Below are positions 1 to 7,435 of a stretch of DNA of 12,229 bases, piece after piece. The stretch lies in the NCBI GenBank assembly GCA_016650355.1, contig JAENVX010000178.1:1-12229 (forward strand). Direction: 5' to 3'. Source of the stretch: Bacteroidia bacterium. Lineage in GTDB: Bacteria; Bacteroidota; Bacteroidia; Cytophagales; Cyclobacteriaceae. Each line of letters begins with the position of its first letter. Position 1 is the first letter of the stretch. The translations under genes and the position numbers were made by a program. The notes beneath the pieces were generated by a model, which ran no database searches, was not told the origin of the DNA, and worked only from the letters and a program-made list of their open reading frames with translations.

Positions 1-105
1 GGATAGAAGTGGAAAGCCCGAAGTGAGTTGGCATTGTGCGTGGCCGGACTTGGAACGGATAGCCTGGTGGCGCTTCGCCATGCCGCCCAATATTTTCACG
101 AAAAT
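1..105 (+). repeat. GC-rich structured intergenic element, probable dispersed repeat
   Basis: This stretch lies beyond the 3' end of the minus-strand operon. Bases 1-90 are about 60% GC (54 of 90), unlike the AT-rich coding DNA beside it. Bases 14-20 can pair with 45-51 (six pairs around one C-A mismatch). Bases 68-72 pair perfectly with 76-80 around a three-base loop, and 92-96 pair with 101-105 around a four-base loop. The words GGAAAGCCCG and ACTTGGAACGGATAGCC resemble intergenic elements I recall from many Bacteroidota genomes; that resemblance is from memory and was not searched. The second hairpin could help stop transcription, but no clean T-run follows it. The left boundary is outside the window. 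Short open frames on both strands look like by-products of the GC content. Confidence 0.45.
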
Positions 106-117
106 CCGTGTAGTACC

Positions 118-1377
118 TTACCCGACAACGACCTTAAATAATTCGTCCTCATTGAGGTGGGATTGTGCTGTGCTGAGTAGCTGATTGGAATTGATTGAAT
201 ATACTTTCTCTAAAAGGGATTGATAATAATTATCAGGCAGGGAGAACAGTTTTATGGTCTTAATCTTTTCGGCAACTGAAAAGGGATTTGCCGTTTCGGA
301 CTGGAGACTTCCGGTAAAGTGACCTATGGCAGCTTCTAGTTCTTCATCCTTTATTTTAATTGTTTGTAGCTGAGTTATTTCATTCTTGATTTCTTGAAAG
401 ATCAGGGTTTCATTTTCTTTGTTAACATCTGCACCGATTACAATGAAACTTTCATTTACCAGACTATTTAGTGAAGATTGTATTCCGTAAGTAAGTCCTT
501 TTTCTTCGCGAATATTCTTCATCAATCGGGAACCAAAATATCCGCCTAGTATATGATTAAGAAAAAGCAGGTTGAAATAGTCCGAATGGTTTCTTGAAAT
601 GGTTTTCTTACCGAGCCTCACCGATGATTGCACACTGTTTGATTTGTCCTTTTTTTGTAAAAATGGACTTGACAATTGACGAGGCAATATTTTATCTCTT
701 GTATGGGGGCTTAAAAAAACATCCGCGCTTTTAATAATATAATCCATTGTAGACTTGTCTTCTTTTGAGACCACAAAAATTTCTGACGGAATCAGATATT
801 CATTAAAGTATTGAAACAAGTCTGTACGATTCAAATTATTTACATCCTCCTGTTCAATCGAACTTCCGTAGGGATGAGTACTTCCAAAAATATTTTTACG
901 TAGCGCCTTTGAAGCCAACACACTGTTTTTCTCATTGTTGACCTTTAGATTTTGGATAAATACTTCTTTCATGTGCCGTAACTCGCTCTCAGGGAATGTT
1001 GGTGTTCGTACCATTTCCGAGAATGCCGGGAATACTTGATGAAGATTTTTGGAAAGGGAGTATAATGCAATAGAAGTAAAATCCAGCCCTGGACTAATTT
1101 CAATGTGAGCTCCATAACGATCAAAGAATTCGGCCAACTCTGCGGATGTTTTTTCAGTAGTACCTCGCTCCATCATTTGTGCAGTAAAATGAGAAAGTCC
1201 CACTTTTGATTCAAACCATTTTCCAGCCTTGAAGATGAACTCAATTTTGATAATGTCTTGTTGAACCCCAGCAATAAAGTGAAGGTTGATACCATTCGTG
1301 AGTTGAACGGTAGTTGGATTTGGTAAGATAAAGGAGGTGCTCTTTAGGAAAGGAGGAGCAATTTTTCGGTCGAGCAT
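118..1377 (-). CDS. M16 family peptidase homologue, catalytically degenerate
   Basis: The 419-residue protein has the two-part M16 (pitrilysin/MPP) layout: an N-terminal half at about residues 20-215 and a C-terminal half at about 250-415 with the family signature GGYFGSRLMKNIREEKG just before LTYG (residues 278-298). At the place of the zinc motif HxxEH it reads HFTAQ (63-67), so the catalytic Glu is Ala66 and the second His is Gln67. It should therefore not cut peptides alone. Known M16 systems pair such a subunit with an active one, and this is probably the inactive partner; no active partner is in the window, though one could lie left of base 1. I see no signal peptide, so it is probably cytoplasmic. 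The ATG directly abuts the porV stop codon (TAG-ATG), implying translational coupling. The family call is firm; substrate and partner are unknown. Confidence 0.88.
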   Translation of the reverse strand: MLDRKIAPPFLKSTSFILPNPTTVQLTNGINLHFIAGVQQDIIKIEFIFKAGKWFESKVGLSHFTAQMMERGTTEKTSAELAEFFDRYGAHIEISPGLDFTSIALYSLSKNLHQVFPAFSEMVRTPTFPESELRHMKEVFIQNLKVNNEKNSVLASKALRKNIFGSTHPYGSSIEQEDVNNLNRTDLFQYFNEYLIPSEIFVVSKEDKSTMDYIIKSADVFLSPHTRDKILPRQLSSPFLQKKDKSNSVQSSVRLGKKTISRNHSDYFNLLFLNHILGGYFGSRLMKNIREEKGLTYGIQSSLNSLVNESFIVIGADVNKENETLIFQEIKNEITQLQTIKIKDEELEAAIGHFTGSLQSETANPFSVAEKIKTIKLFSLPDNYYQSLLEKVYSINSNQLLSTAQSHLNEDELFKVVVG

Positions 1378-2547
1378 CTAATCAGTAACGGAATCTTCAA
1401 CTTTTTCTTTACCCTTAAAAGTGTACAAAATGGTGAAACGGATAGTTTCAGCTAAGGCGTTCTCTCTCTTATTGGTGGGAACAAGGTATGCAATGTCCAA
1501 GCCAAACTTATTCACCTTCATTCCAACTCCTGCCGTAAAATATTTTCTATTGCCTTTATCCTTGGCCTCCAGAAAATATCCGAGCCTGCCCGCAAAAGTA
1601 TTTTTATACCAATACTCTAAACCAGAAGAAATGATTATTTCATGCGACTCTTCTTCAATTCCGCCAGGAGCATCGGTGAATGAACTAAAAATTCCACTTA
1701 ATAATGTTGGAGGAGTATCTCCTTGTGGTGGTTTTCGTGAAGGCACCATCAATTTGTTAAAATCCAATCCAAAGGTTAAGCTATTAAAAGGATCTAACTC
1801 CGTTTTGAATGCACTTCCTATCCTGAGGTTAACTGGAATAAAGTCTTTGTTGGCAGCATCTGAGTAAGAAATTTTTGCGCCTAAGTTTGTAACGGCAGCG
1901 CCAAAGGAAAGGGTAGAGTTTTTTGTAACAAATGGCTTGGTATAGAAAACGCCCAAGTCAACAGCTATAGAATTTCCAGGTCGGGCATCAACATTTCCAC
2001 TAGTTAGGGCCCCAGTTAAATTGGAATGAATATATCGTATTGCGCCACCCAAACTAAATTGTTCGGTAAGCAAGCGGGAATAGGTAACATCGAAGGCATA
2101 TTCTCTGGGGTTAAAACGTCCTTGATCAACGGCATTGATATCTCGAAATTGAATCTCGCCTAAATCAAAATATTTCATTGAAGCTGCAACAGTTTGCTCA
2201 CGATTGATTTTGTAAAAACCGGAGAGATAAAAAATGGACATATCGTTGATGATCTTGCCAAGCCAAGGCGTATAAGATCCAGCTACGCCATAACTCTGAT
2301 CGATAAAGGCAAGTTTGGCAGAATTCCAATAAGCCGAGTTGGCATCAGGAGAGGTAGCAGCCCCCACATCGCCCATTCCTGCACCACGAGAATCAGGGGT
2401 TATCATCAAAAAAGGAACGGCAGTAGTAATTATTCTATTGGAGCTATCCTGGCCAATCAAGGTGCCCTGTAGGCCGTTTTGAGCATGGATAGAAAAGCTG
2501 ATGAGAGAAATTATTCCTACTAAAAAATATTTCCTTAACGTATTCAT
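1378..2547 (-). CDS. porV: Type IX secretion system outer membrane protein PorV (LptO)
   Basis: PorV is an outer-membrane beta-barrel of the FadL-like type. It receives folded T9SS cargo from the translocon by its C-terminal domain and carries it to the sortase PorU. The 389-residue product opens with a signal peptide (positive MNTLRK, hydrophobic residues 8-19, likely cleavage after Ala22 in SIHA-Q). The family's conserved block follows at about residues 39-81, including TTAVPFLMITPDSRG and MGDVG, then SPDANSAYWN. The remainder alternates hydrophobic and polar residues with many aromatics, as barrels do. Length is close to that of Porphyromonas PorV as I recall it. A longer reading would start at TTG 2553, but the ATG at 2547 gives the normal signal peptide. 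It lies 26 bases after porU, its functional partner, and is followed without a gap by an M16 homologue. Confidence 0.95.
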   Translation of the reverse strand: MNTLRKYFLVGIISLISFSIHAQNGLQGTLIGQDSSNRIITTAVPFLMITPDSRGAGMGDVGAATSPDANSAYWNSAKLAFIDQSYGVAGSYTPWLGKIINDMSIFYLSGFYKINREQTVAASMKYFDLGEIQFRDINAVDQGRFNPREYAFDVTYSRLLTEQFSLGGAIRYIHSNLTGALTSGNVDARPGNSIAVDLGVFYTKPFVTKNSTLSFGAAVTNLGAKISYSDAANKDFIPVNLRIGSAFKTELDPFNSLTFGLDFNKLMVPSRKPPQGDTPPTLLSGIFSSFTDAPGGIEEESHEIIISSGLEYWYKNTFAGRLGYFLEAKDKGNRKYFTAGVGMKVNKFGLDIAYLVPTNKRENALAETIRFTILYTFKGKEKVEDSVTD

Positions 2548-2573
2548 AATCAAGATCTAAGGGCTAAAGATAG

Positions 2574-5500
2574 TCAATTCAAAATAATTAGCTTGGCAAT
2601 TTGCTCATTTTTCGAACCATCTTGCAATGAACGAACTAAAACCTTCATCAGGTATATTCCAGGAGTCAATTTTCTTCCGCCAGCATCAGATCCATCCCAA
2701 TCAAGAAGTGACACCTGGTATTGACTTTCGGGTAAAGAAAAATTCATGGTTTGAACAGTTTGTCCCGTTGTTGTATAAATGGCAAGAGCTACTTCAAGGT
2801 CTTCACCTGGCCTTGAATGAATAAATTGAATCGTTGTCGATTCTGTGAAGGGATTAGGATAATTGGAAAGCTCTTGTACCTCCAACCCTGCACTTTCAGA
2901 AACCACAAAGTTGACAGATGCGATGGCTGGATTGTTAAGGTTATCCCAAACTTTCAGTGTAATAGAATGTTTACCAATTTCCAATTCTTCAAGTGGAAAT
3001 ACCAATGTTCCTTTCTTATAACTATTTTCAGCCGCAGTAAAATATTCATTCACTTCATAGGTCATATTATCATCTATGATTGCCACCATGGTGTTTCCAA
3101 TACCATAGCTTGAGATGTTTATTCCACTTTCATCGAAAAGTTGAGCCACCAATTGAGAGTTAGCGTTAATAATTCCACCCGCTATAAAAGTAGTGTCTCC
3201 CAAAAACAGTTTAATAGAAGGAGGAGTTGTATCTTCAATAGCTGTTTTTTCACTTTCGCCAATTTTAAAAGAAACTGTGCCTCCGCTTGCATCAAACTTG
3301 TGTGCCTTGTCTTGTGCGTAAGTGCTTAGTTTCCCAGACCCTATCTGATAAGCGATATTTTTTGGCAGAATGAATTCCATTTGAAAAGTGCCACCAGTCA
3401 CACTAGCCTCTCCCCTAAATAAAGCGTTATTCCAAAGTGAATAGCTAAAAGGTGGATTTTCATCACCTTTCGTTTCCAACAGCGTTTCTTTATCAAAAAG
3501 TGTTGCAAGCAATGTACCGTTGAAGTTTGAATTTTTTACTCCATTCGTTTGGACTTCACCTATTATTTGAACCTTAGAAAGGGCTTTGAGTGTATCAGAA
3601 TTAGTTTCTGTTTTTATCCTAGAAATGATTACCTCATCATCAGGAATTGCCAGTTTCATGGAAGGATCACCCAAAAGTGAAAAGTTTCGATTTGCAACTC
3701 CACTTAGGCTTTTGTTTTTTGTATCGCGGAAGATGGTGCCAAGGTCTTTATAGCGGCCCCCTATTTTTTGAAAGAACGATTCGTAAAACGCCTTGTTAAG
3801 TGTGAAGTTGGAACTTGAATTAACGGGTCGAGCAGTTGTGACCAACCCAATTGAGCCACCATTTTTTTTAATCTGTGTTAACTCACCCGAGGAAATTTGT
3901 CCTGGATCATCGTGCCTGCCAAATTCGCACGTGGCAGTAACAAGTAATGGATAACTTGTATAGTTTTCCCAATTCGTAACGAACGTTTCATCTAATATTC
4001 GTTCTTGAAGCCAAACTTGTTCAGAACCATGGCCTGTAAAATTAGTGATGAGCACTCCTCTTTTTAGCGCTTGCTTAAGGGCATTGCTTGCTTCGGGTGA
4101 AATTTGCCCACTGGGTCTAGAGATTTGCTCATACGAATCGAGGTAGACTTTTTGTGTGTTAATCTCTGGATGATTGACTTCAATTTGAGTAGCGAGTTGG
4201 TCAGCCTGTCCCTGGTGAATATTGAAATCACCATCATCAGCAACAAACAAAATTTCTTTGCGCCATTTTCCAAAAATCTTTTTGCCAAGATCGTATTCAA
4301 TAAGTTTGTCAACTACATCAGTAGCTTCTTTAATGGTTTTTACAGACAGCCGTCCAACACCAATTTCCATAGTATGATTTTGGGCTGGACTTTCTCGCCA
4401 ATCGCCTTCGTTATCATCAAAGAAAGTGAAATAGTCATCTGATGAGTAGGTCTCCAACGGACTTAAAGAATTATAGGACTCATAGGTGGGGACGAAATTG
4501 GTATTGTTTGCGATTTTATTTTTATAGTCATATGAGCAACGCCCAAAGAGTAATAGATTTTTTAGACCACCCTGAAGATAAGCACTTCTGGCAAAGTCAC
4601 GGATTGCTGTAACATCTTGCTTCCCTCCTGAATAATCGTTGTACACTTCTTCTGTTGTTACCACCCGGACTGATAAGTTATTGAAGTTGATGCGATGTTC
4701 GGATAGTCTAGTTGCTTGGTCTAGGAAATCAGGGTGCACAACAATGATCAAATCTGTTGGGATAATTGACCGTAAATTTTGATTTGCAACCAGGCTCTCA
4801 AACACGGGTGGCGGAATTTCACCTTTATCAAAAACAATAAAACGTTTTAACGTTTCCGTAGGAATTGAAAAAATTGCTTTGCTTCCGGCAACGGTGAATT
4901 TTAGGTCTGTTGTTTTAAAGGGGTCTGTAATTTCCCAAATGGAAACCTCTGGCTTAATGGATTCTACTTCAAATGTTGATGAAACATTTTCTAAACTTTT
5001 GGCTGCACTAAAAATTGTTTGATTTTGGTATAAAGCTAGTTTCCTTTTGAAGCTTATTTGAAAATGATTGATGTAGCCTATTGAAGGCCCCGAGACACCC
5101 TTAACGTATTGGAATCTTATTTCTTGTGAAGATCGGGTTGACGCAAATGATATAGTGGAATTAGTTTTAAACGTATCGATGGAGTGCCGGCCTTTAATAC
5201 CATAAGTGGTGTTAGGGATTTGTGCAATGAATTGTTCACCAAGTGAAGCTCCATTCAGAAAGAGTTTGAATGAGGACCCAACGAAAGACTTTGCCATAAC
5301 ATTAGAGGCAACTTTAATTTCTGATCCTTGGGTAATGCCTGGTATTTCAAATTTGATTGTTTGATCAGTGTTTGCATCGAATTGTTCACCAAACCACTCG
5401 CGCCCAGATTTTAATTCGTTGTATTGATTTGTTTCGTGAAAACCGAAATCTTCAAATTCGCTAATAATTGGAAATCCTGAGTTAGCACTTTCAACAGCAC

Positions 5501-5960
5501 TAATTCTTTTTCCGGCACTAGATGCCACCGTGATAAAATAGAAATTTTTGTCTGAGTATAAGTGATTGTTATAATCAAACATTTCCTTGACTATGTTGTA
5601 GCTGAAGTCATCCGGCCCTTGTGCAAAGAAAAGTATGAAGTCATCTCTGCCGAAGCGACCATCGCTTTCACCTGATACAAAAATGGAAAGTTCAATCAAT
5701 TCGCCTTGCCGCATGGCACTATTACTTTGCGGAAGCATTCCATTTCCACTTGCAAGGATTTTAATATTTCTCGGATCTATTTTGTCGGGATCAATTCCAG
5801 TTTTCTTAAAAAGGGTATAGTCAATTTTATAAACACCATCTGAACCAACCGAAAATTTGGACCACTGTCCAGAACTTAAAGCAGAAGTCTGGCCATTCGA
5901 GGCGATTGACTTCCCCAAAAGGAATAGAAGCAAAACCGTTATTTTTAAGTGTTTATGCAA
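2574..5960 (-). CDS. porU: Type IX secretion system sortase PorU (C25 gingipain-like peptidase)
   Basis: PorU is the cell-surface cysteine protease/transpeptidase that removes the C-terminal signal of T9SS cargo and links the protein to a surface lipid such as A-LPS. The 1128-residue product has a signal peptide (MHKHLK, hydrophobic 7-16, likely cleavage near residue 24) and an N-terminal region to about 400. A C25 peptidase domain follows at about 402-775, with catalytic His644 in FTGHGSEQVW and Cys678 in TATCEFGRHDDP, so it looks active. After beta-sandwich-like regions comes a T9SS sorting-type domain (about 1028-1128, starting near NYPNPF), which PorU proteins keep. The reading frame begins with TTG at 5960; no in-frame ATG gives this signal peptide, and ATT or CTG further upstream are less likely. 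It sits 19 bases after pssA and 26 before porV. Confidence 0.95.
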   Translation of the reverse strand: MHKHLKITVLLLFLLGKSIASNGQTSALSSGQWSKFSVGSDGVYKIDYTLFKKTGIDPDKIDPRNIKILASGNGMLPQSNSAMRQGELIELSIFVSGESDGRFGRDDFILFFAQGPDDFSYNIVKEMFDYNNHLYSDKNFYFITVASSAGKRISAVESANSGFPIISEFEDFGFHETNQYNELKSGREWFGEQFDANTDQTIKFEIPGITQGSEIKVASNVMAKSFVGSSFKLFLNGASLGEQFIAQIPNTTYGIKGRHSIDTFKTNSTISFASTRSSQEIRFQYVKGVSGPSIGYINHFQISFKRKLALYQNQTIFSAAKSLENVSSTFEVESIKPEVSIWEITDPFKTTDLKFTVAGSKAIFSIPTETLKRFIVFDKGEIPPPVFESLVANQNLRSIIPTDLIIVVHPDFLDQATRLSEHRINFNNLSVRVVTTEEVYNDYSGGKQDVTAIRDFARSAYLQGGLKNLLLFGRCSYDYKNKIANNTNFVPTYESYNSLSPLETYSSDDYFTFFDDNEGDWRESPAQNHTMEIGVGRLSVKTIKEATDVVDKLIEYDLGKKIFGKWRKEILFVADDGDFNIHQGQADQLATQIEVNHPEINTQKVYLDSYEQISRPSGQISPEASNALKQALKRGVLITNFTGHGSEQVWLQERILDETFVTNWENYTSYPLLVTATCEFGRHDDPGQISSGELTQIKKNGGSIGLVTTARPVNSSSNFTLNKAFYESFFQKIGGRYKDLGTIFRDTKNKSLSGVANRNFSLLGDPSMKLAIPDDEVIISRIKTETNSDTLKALSKVQIIGEVQTNGVKNSNFNGTLLATLFDKETLLETKGDENPPFSYSLWNNALFRGEASVTGGTFQMEFILPKNIAYQIGSGKLSTYAQDKAHKFDASGGTVSFKIGESEKTAIEDTTPPSIKLFLGDTTFIAGGIINANSQLVAQLFDESGINISSYGIGNTMVAIIDDNMTYEVNEYFTAAENSYKKGTLVFPLEELEIGKHSITLKVWDNLNNPAIASVNFVVSESAGLEVQELSNYPNPFTESTTIQFIHSRPGEDLEVALAIYTTTGQTVQTMNFSLPESQYQVSLLDWDGSDAGGRKLTPGIYLMKVLVRSLQDGSKNEQIAKLIILN

Positions 5961-5979
5961 GAGAATAAGAGATAATGCC

Positions 5980-6660
5980 TTAATCAGCCAGATTCAGAGC
6001 TTTACTTATTAACGAAAAGACAATGTAAAGTAGTATTAATAGAGGAAGCGCTAATATGCCTAATAAGGCAAGCAGTAATACAGAAACTCCGATAAAAGTA
6101 AACCTCACTTTATTGCTTTTCCAGGTAAAGTCTTTGAATTTGAAAGCGAAAATTTCGATTCTGGAAATCATCAATAAAGAAAAGACAACGGTAATAAGAA
6201 CTAACAGCCAATCTTGATATAGCCAACTACCTACCTGATCGGATACCAAGGGAAGAGAGGTTATAAAAAGTGTGTTGGCTGGTGTATTTAGTCCTTTGAA
6301 AGTATCACTTTGCGTTTCATCTACGTTAAATATTGCTAGTCTTAGAGCAGAACATACTGCGATAAAAAAGCCAACATAGGGTAGCCAAGGAATGGCACTC
6401 GAATCTGCAATCATCTTGTACATGACAAATGAAGGGAGTATGCCAAAGCTTACCATATCAGCGAGTGAATCTAATTCTTTGCCGATGGGGGAAGTTACTT
6501 TTAATATACGCGCAGCAAATCCATCCAGGAAATCAAAGAAGCCAGCTGCCCATACAAAGTATGCAGCCGGAATGGTACGTTCCTCCAGTATGTAGACGAT
6601 GCCAAAACAGCCGCACAAAAGATTACAGCAGGTGAGGAGATTTGGAATATGCCTTTTCAT
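5980..6660 (-). CDS. pssA: CDP-diacylglycerol--serine O-phosphatidyltransferase
   Basis: This membrane enzyme joins CDP-diacylglycerol and L-serine to make phosphatidylserine and CMP, the committed step to phosphatidylethanolamine. The 226-residue product carries the complete CDP-alcohol phosphatidyltransferase motif DGxxARx8Gx3Dx3D: Asp46, Gly47, Ala50, Arg51, Gly60, Asp64 and Asp68. Several hydrophobic segments follow (about 71-97, 118-153, 178-205). I chose ATG 6660 because the product then starts MKRHIPNLLTCCNLLCG, the usual family N-terminus. The longer frame from 6684 would add eight residues and overlap the upstream gene. From 6660 the gene starts two bases after the hydrolase stop codon. 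A phosphatidylserine decarboxylase gene, the next pathway step, is not in the window. A related CDP-alcohol transferase is possible but less likely given the N-terminus and length. Confidence 0.92.
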   Translation of the reverse strand: MKRHIPNLLTCCNLLCGCFGIVYILEERTIPAAYFVWAAGFFDFLDGFAARILKVTSPIGKELDSLADMVSFGILPSFVMYKMIADSSAIPWLPYVGFFIAVCSALRLAIFNVDETQSDTFKGLNTPANTLFITSLPLVSDQVGSWLYQDWLLVLITVVFSLLMISRIEIFAFKFKDFTWKSNKVRFTFIGVSVLLLALLGILALPLLILLYIVFSLISKALNLAD

Positions 6661-6662
6661 TA

Positions 6663-7313
6663 TCAGCGCAAGGAAAGTGCACAAAAGGGATTTGAAACTT
6701 TTTCTTCGCCAAGTGTTGTGGGGGAGCCATGACCAGGATAGACCACCACATCATCAGGTAATACAAAAAGTTTTTGGTGAATGCTGCTGATCAACGTCTC
6801 ATGATTGCCGCCTGGGAGATCCGTTCGCCCTATGCTTCCCTGAAAAAGTACATCACCACCTATTAGAATTTTTTCTTTCTCGTTGTAAAAACCAATGTGG
6901 CCAGGAGCATGACCCGGTAAAAACAGAACACTAAGTTTTGAATCTCCAAATGTTACTTCATCTCCTTCTTCGAGAAATTTGTCTGGTAAGGCCTCTGTAT
7001 AGTTTACGAAACCATAGTTTGGGGCATAGGCCTTCACTGCTTTCAAAACAGATTCATCTTTTTTATGCATTAAAAAAGGCACCTTGTATTTTTCTTTGAC
7101 ATGGTAATTTCCAAGTACATGATCGATGTGAGCATGTGTATCAAGAAGATATTTTATGTTCAGTTTTTTATTTTTTATGAAATCGTCCAGCTCATTCTTT
7201 TCTTCCATCTCATAGCACCCCGGGTCGATGACTACACCTGCCAATGTATCATCGTATACAATGTAGGTGTTCTCGGAAAAGGGGTTAAAAACAAATGTTT
7301 TGATATGAATCAT
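6663..7313 (-). CDS. Metallo-beta-lactamase fold hydrolase, glyoxalase II-like
   Basis: The 216-residue cytoplasmic protein has all metal-binding motifs of the glyoxalase II branch of the metallo-beta-lactamase superfamily: THAHIDH (residues 59-65), His135 in PGHAPGH, Asp154 in GGDVLFQGSIGRTDLPGG and His195 in PGHGSPTT, so a two-metal centre is expected. It lacks the long C-terminal substrate domain of classical glyoxalase II and matches the shorter YcbL-like type. Thioester hydrolysis is a reasonable guess, but the natural substrate cannot be read from the sequence. It is the first gene of the leftward operon, with a promoter-like box starting about 15 bases upstream. Its TGA stop lies two bases before the pssA start, suggesting coupled translation. 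The ATG at 7313 gives the usual family N-terminus (residues 4-17 end in NPFSENTY). Confidence 0.9.
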   Translation of the reverse strand: MIHIKTFVFNPFSENTYIVYDDTLAGVVIDPGCYEMEEKNELDDFIKNKKLNIKYLLDTHAHIDHVLGNYHVKEKYKVPFLMHKKDESVLKAVKAYAPNYGFVNYTEALPDKFLEEGDEVTFGDSKLSVLFLPGHAPGHIGFYNEKEKILIGGDVLFQGSIGRTDLPGGNHETLISSIHQKLFVLPDDVVVYPGHGSPTTLGEEKVSNPFCALSLR

Positions 7314-7327
7314 AAAGTATTAAACGA

Positions 7328-7335
7328 CAAAGTTA
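7328..7335 (-). promoter_or_regulatory. Putative Bacteroidota -7 box for the leftward operon
   Basis: Read on the minus strand, these bases are TAACTTTG, an exact match to the Bacteroidota sigma-ABfr -7 consensus TAnnTTTG. The box ends 14 bases before the ATG of the metallo-hydrolase, so the leader would be very short. I see no clear -33 TTG at the usual distance, so the call rests on the -7 match and its position. Confidence 0.45.
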
Positions 7336-7402
7336 AAGGTTCTTTTGATACCGCCACTCTCTTTACTTGTTATAGTAACCTACATATCTTTCATCGATAC
7401 TG

Positions 7403-7410
7403 TAGCTTTG
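7403..7410 (+). promoter_or_regulatory. Putative Bacteroidota -7 box for the FAD oxidoreductase gene
   Basis: The bases TAGCTTTG match TAnnTTTG exactly and end 25 bases before the ATG at 7436, giving a leader of roughly 15-20 bases. A TTG at 7367-7369 is too far upstream to be a normal -33 element. The box faces away from the leftward one at 7328-7335, so this short region appears to hold two divergent promoters. Confidence 0.45.
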
Positions 7411-7435
7411 TAAATAAAATTGCAATTATTCTAAA

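Noticed and set aside
1..81. Minus-strand open frame starting at the ATG of 81-79 and running off the left edge
   Set aside because: It consists entirely of the GC-rich structured element; the peptide shows no family features, so a spurious ORF is more likely.
2..168. Open frame on the plus strand across the GC-rich element and into the M16 gene's end
   Set aside because: It has no start codon in the window until base 81, overlaps the well-supported M16 gene antisense, and its residues reflect the GC-rich repeat rather than any family.
2574..2880. PorU C-terminal sorting-type domain as evidence that this is an ordinary T9SS cargo protease
   Set aside because: Known PorU proteins carry such a domain themselves, and the adjacent porV plus the length and C25 layout favour the sortase over a secreted gingipain-like cargo.
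4064..4442. Overlapping open frames on both strands inside porU (82 and 112 codons)
   Set aside because: Both lie wholly within the PorU peptidase-domain coding region in other frames and show no domain or signal peptide of their own.
6661..6684. Longer pssA with eight extra N-terminal residues
   Set aside because: It would overlap the hydrolase gene, and the conserved family N-terminus begins at the ATG of 6660.
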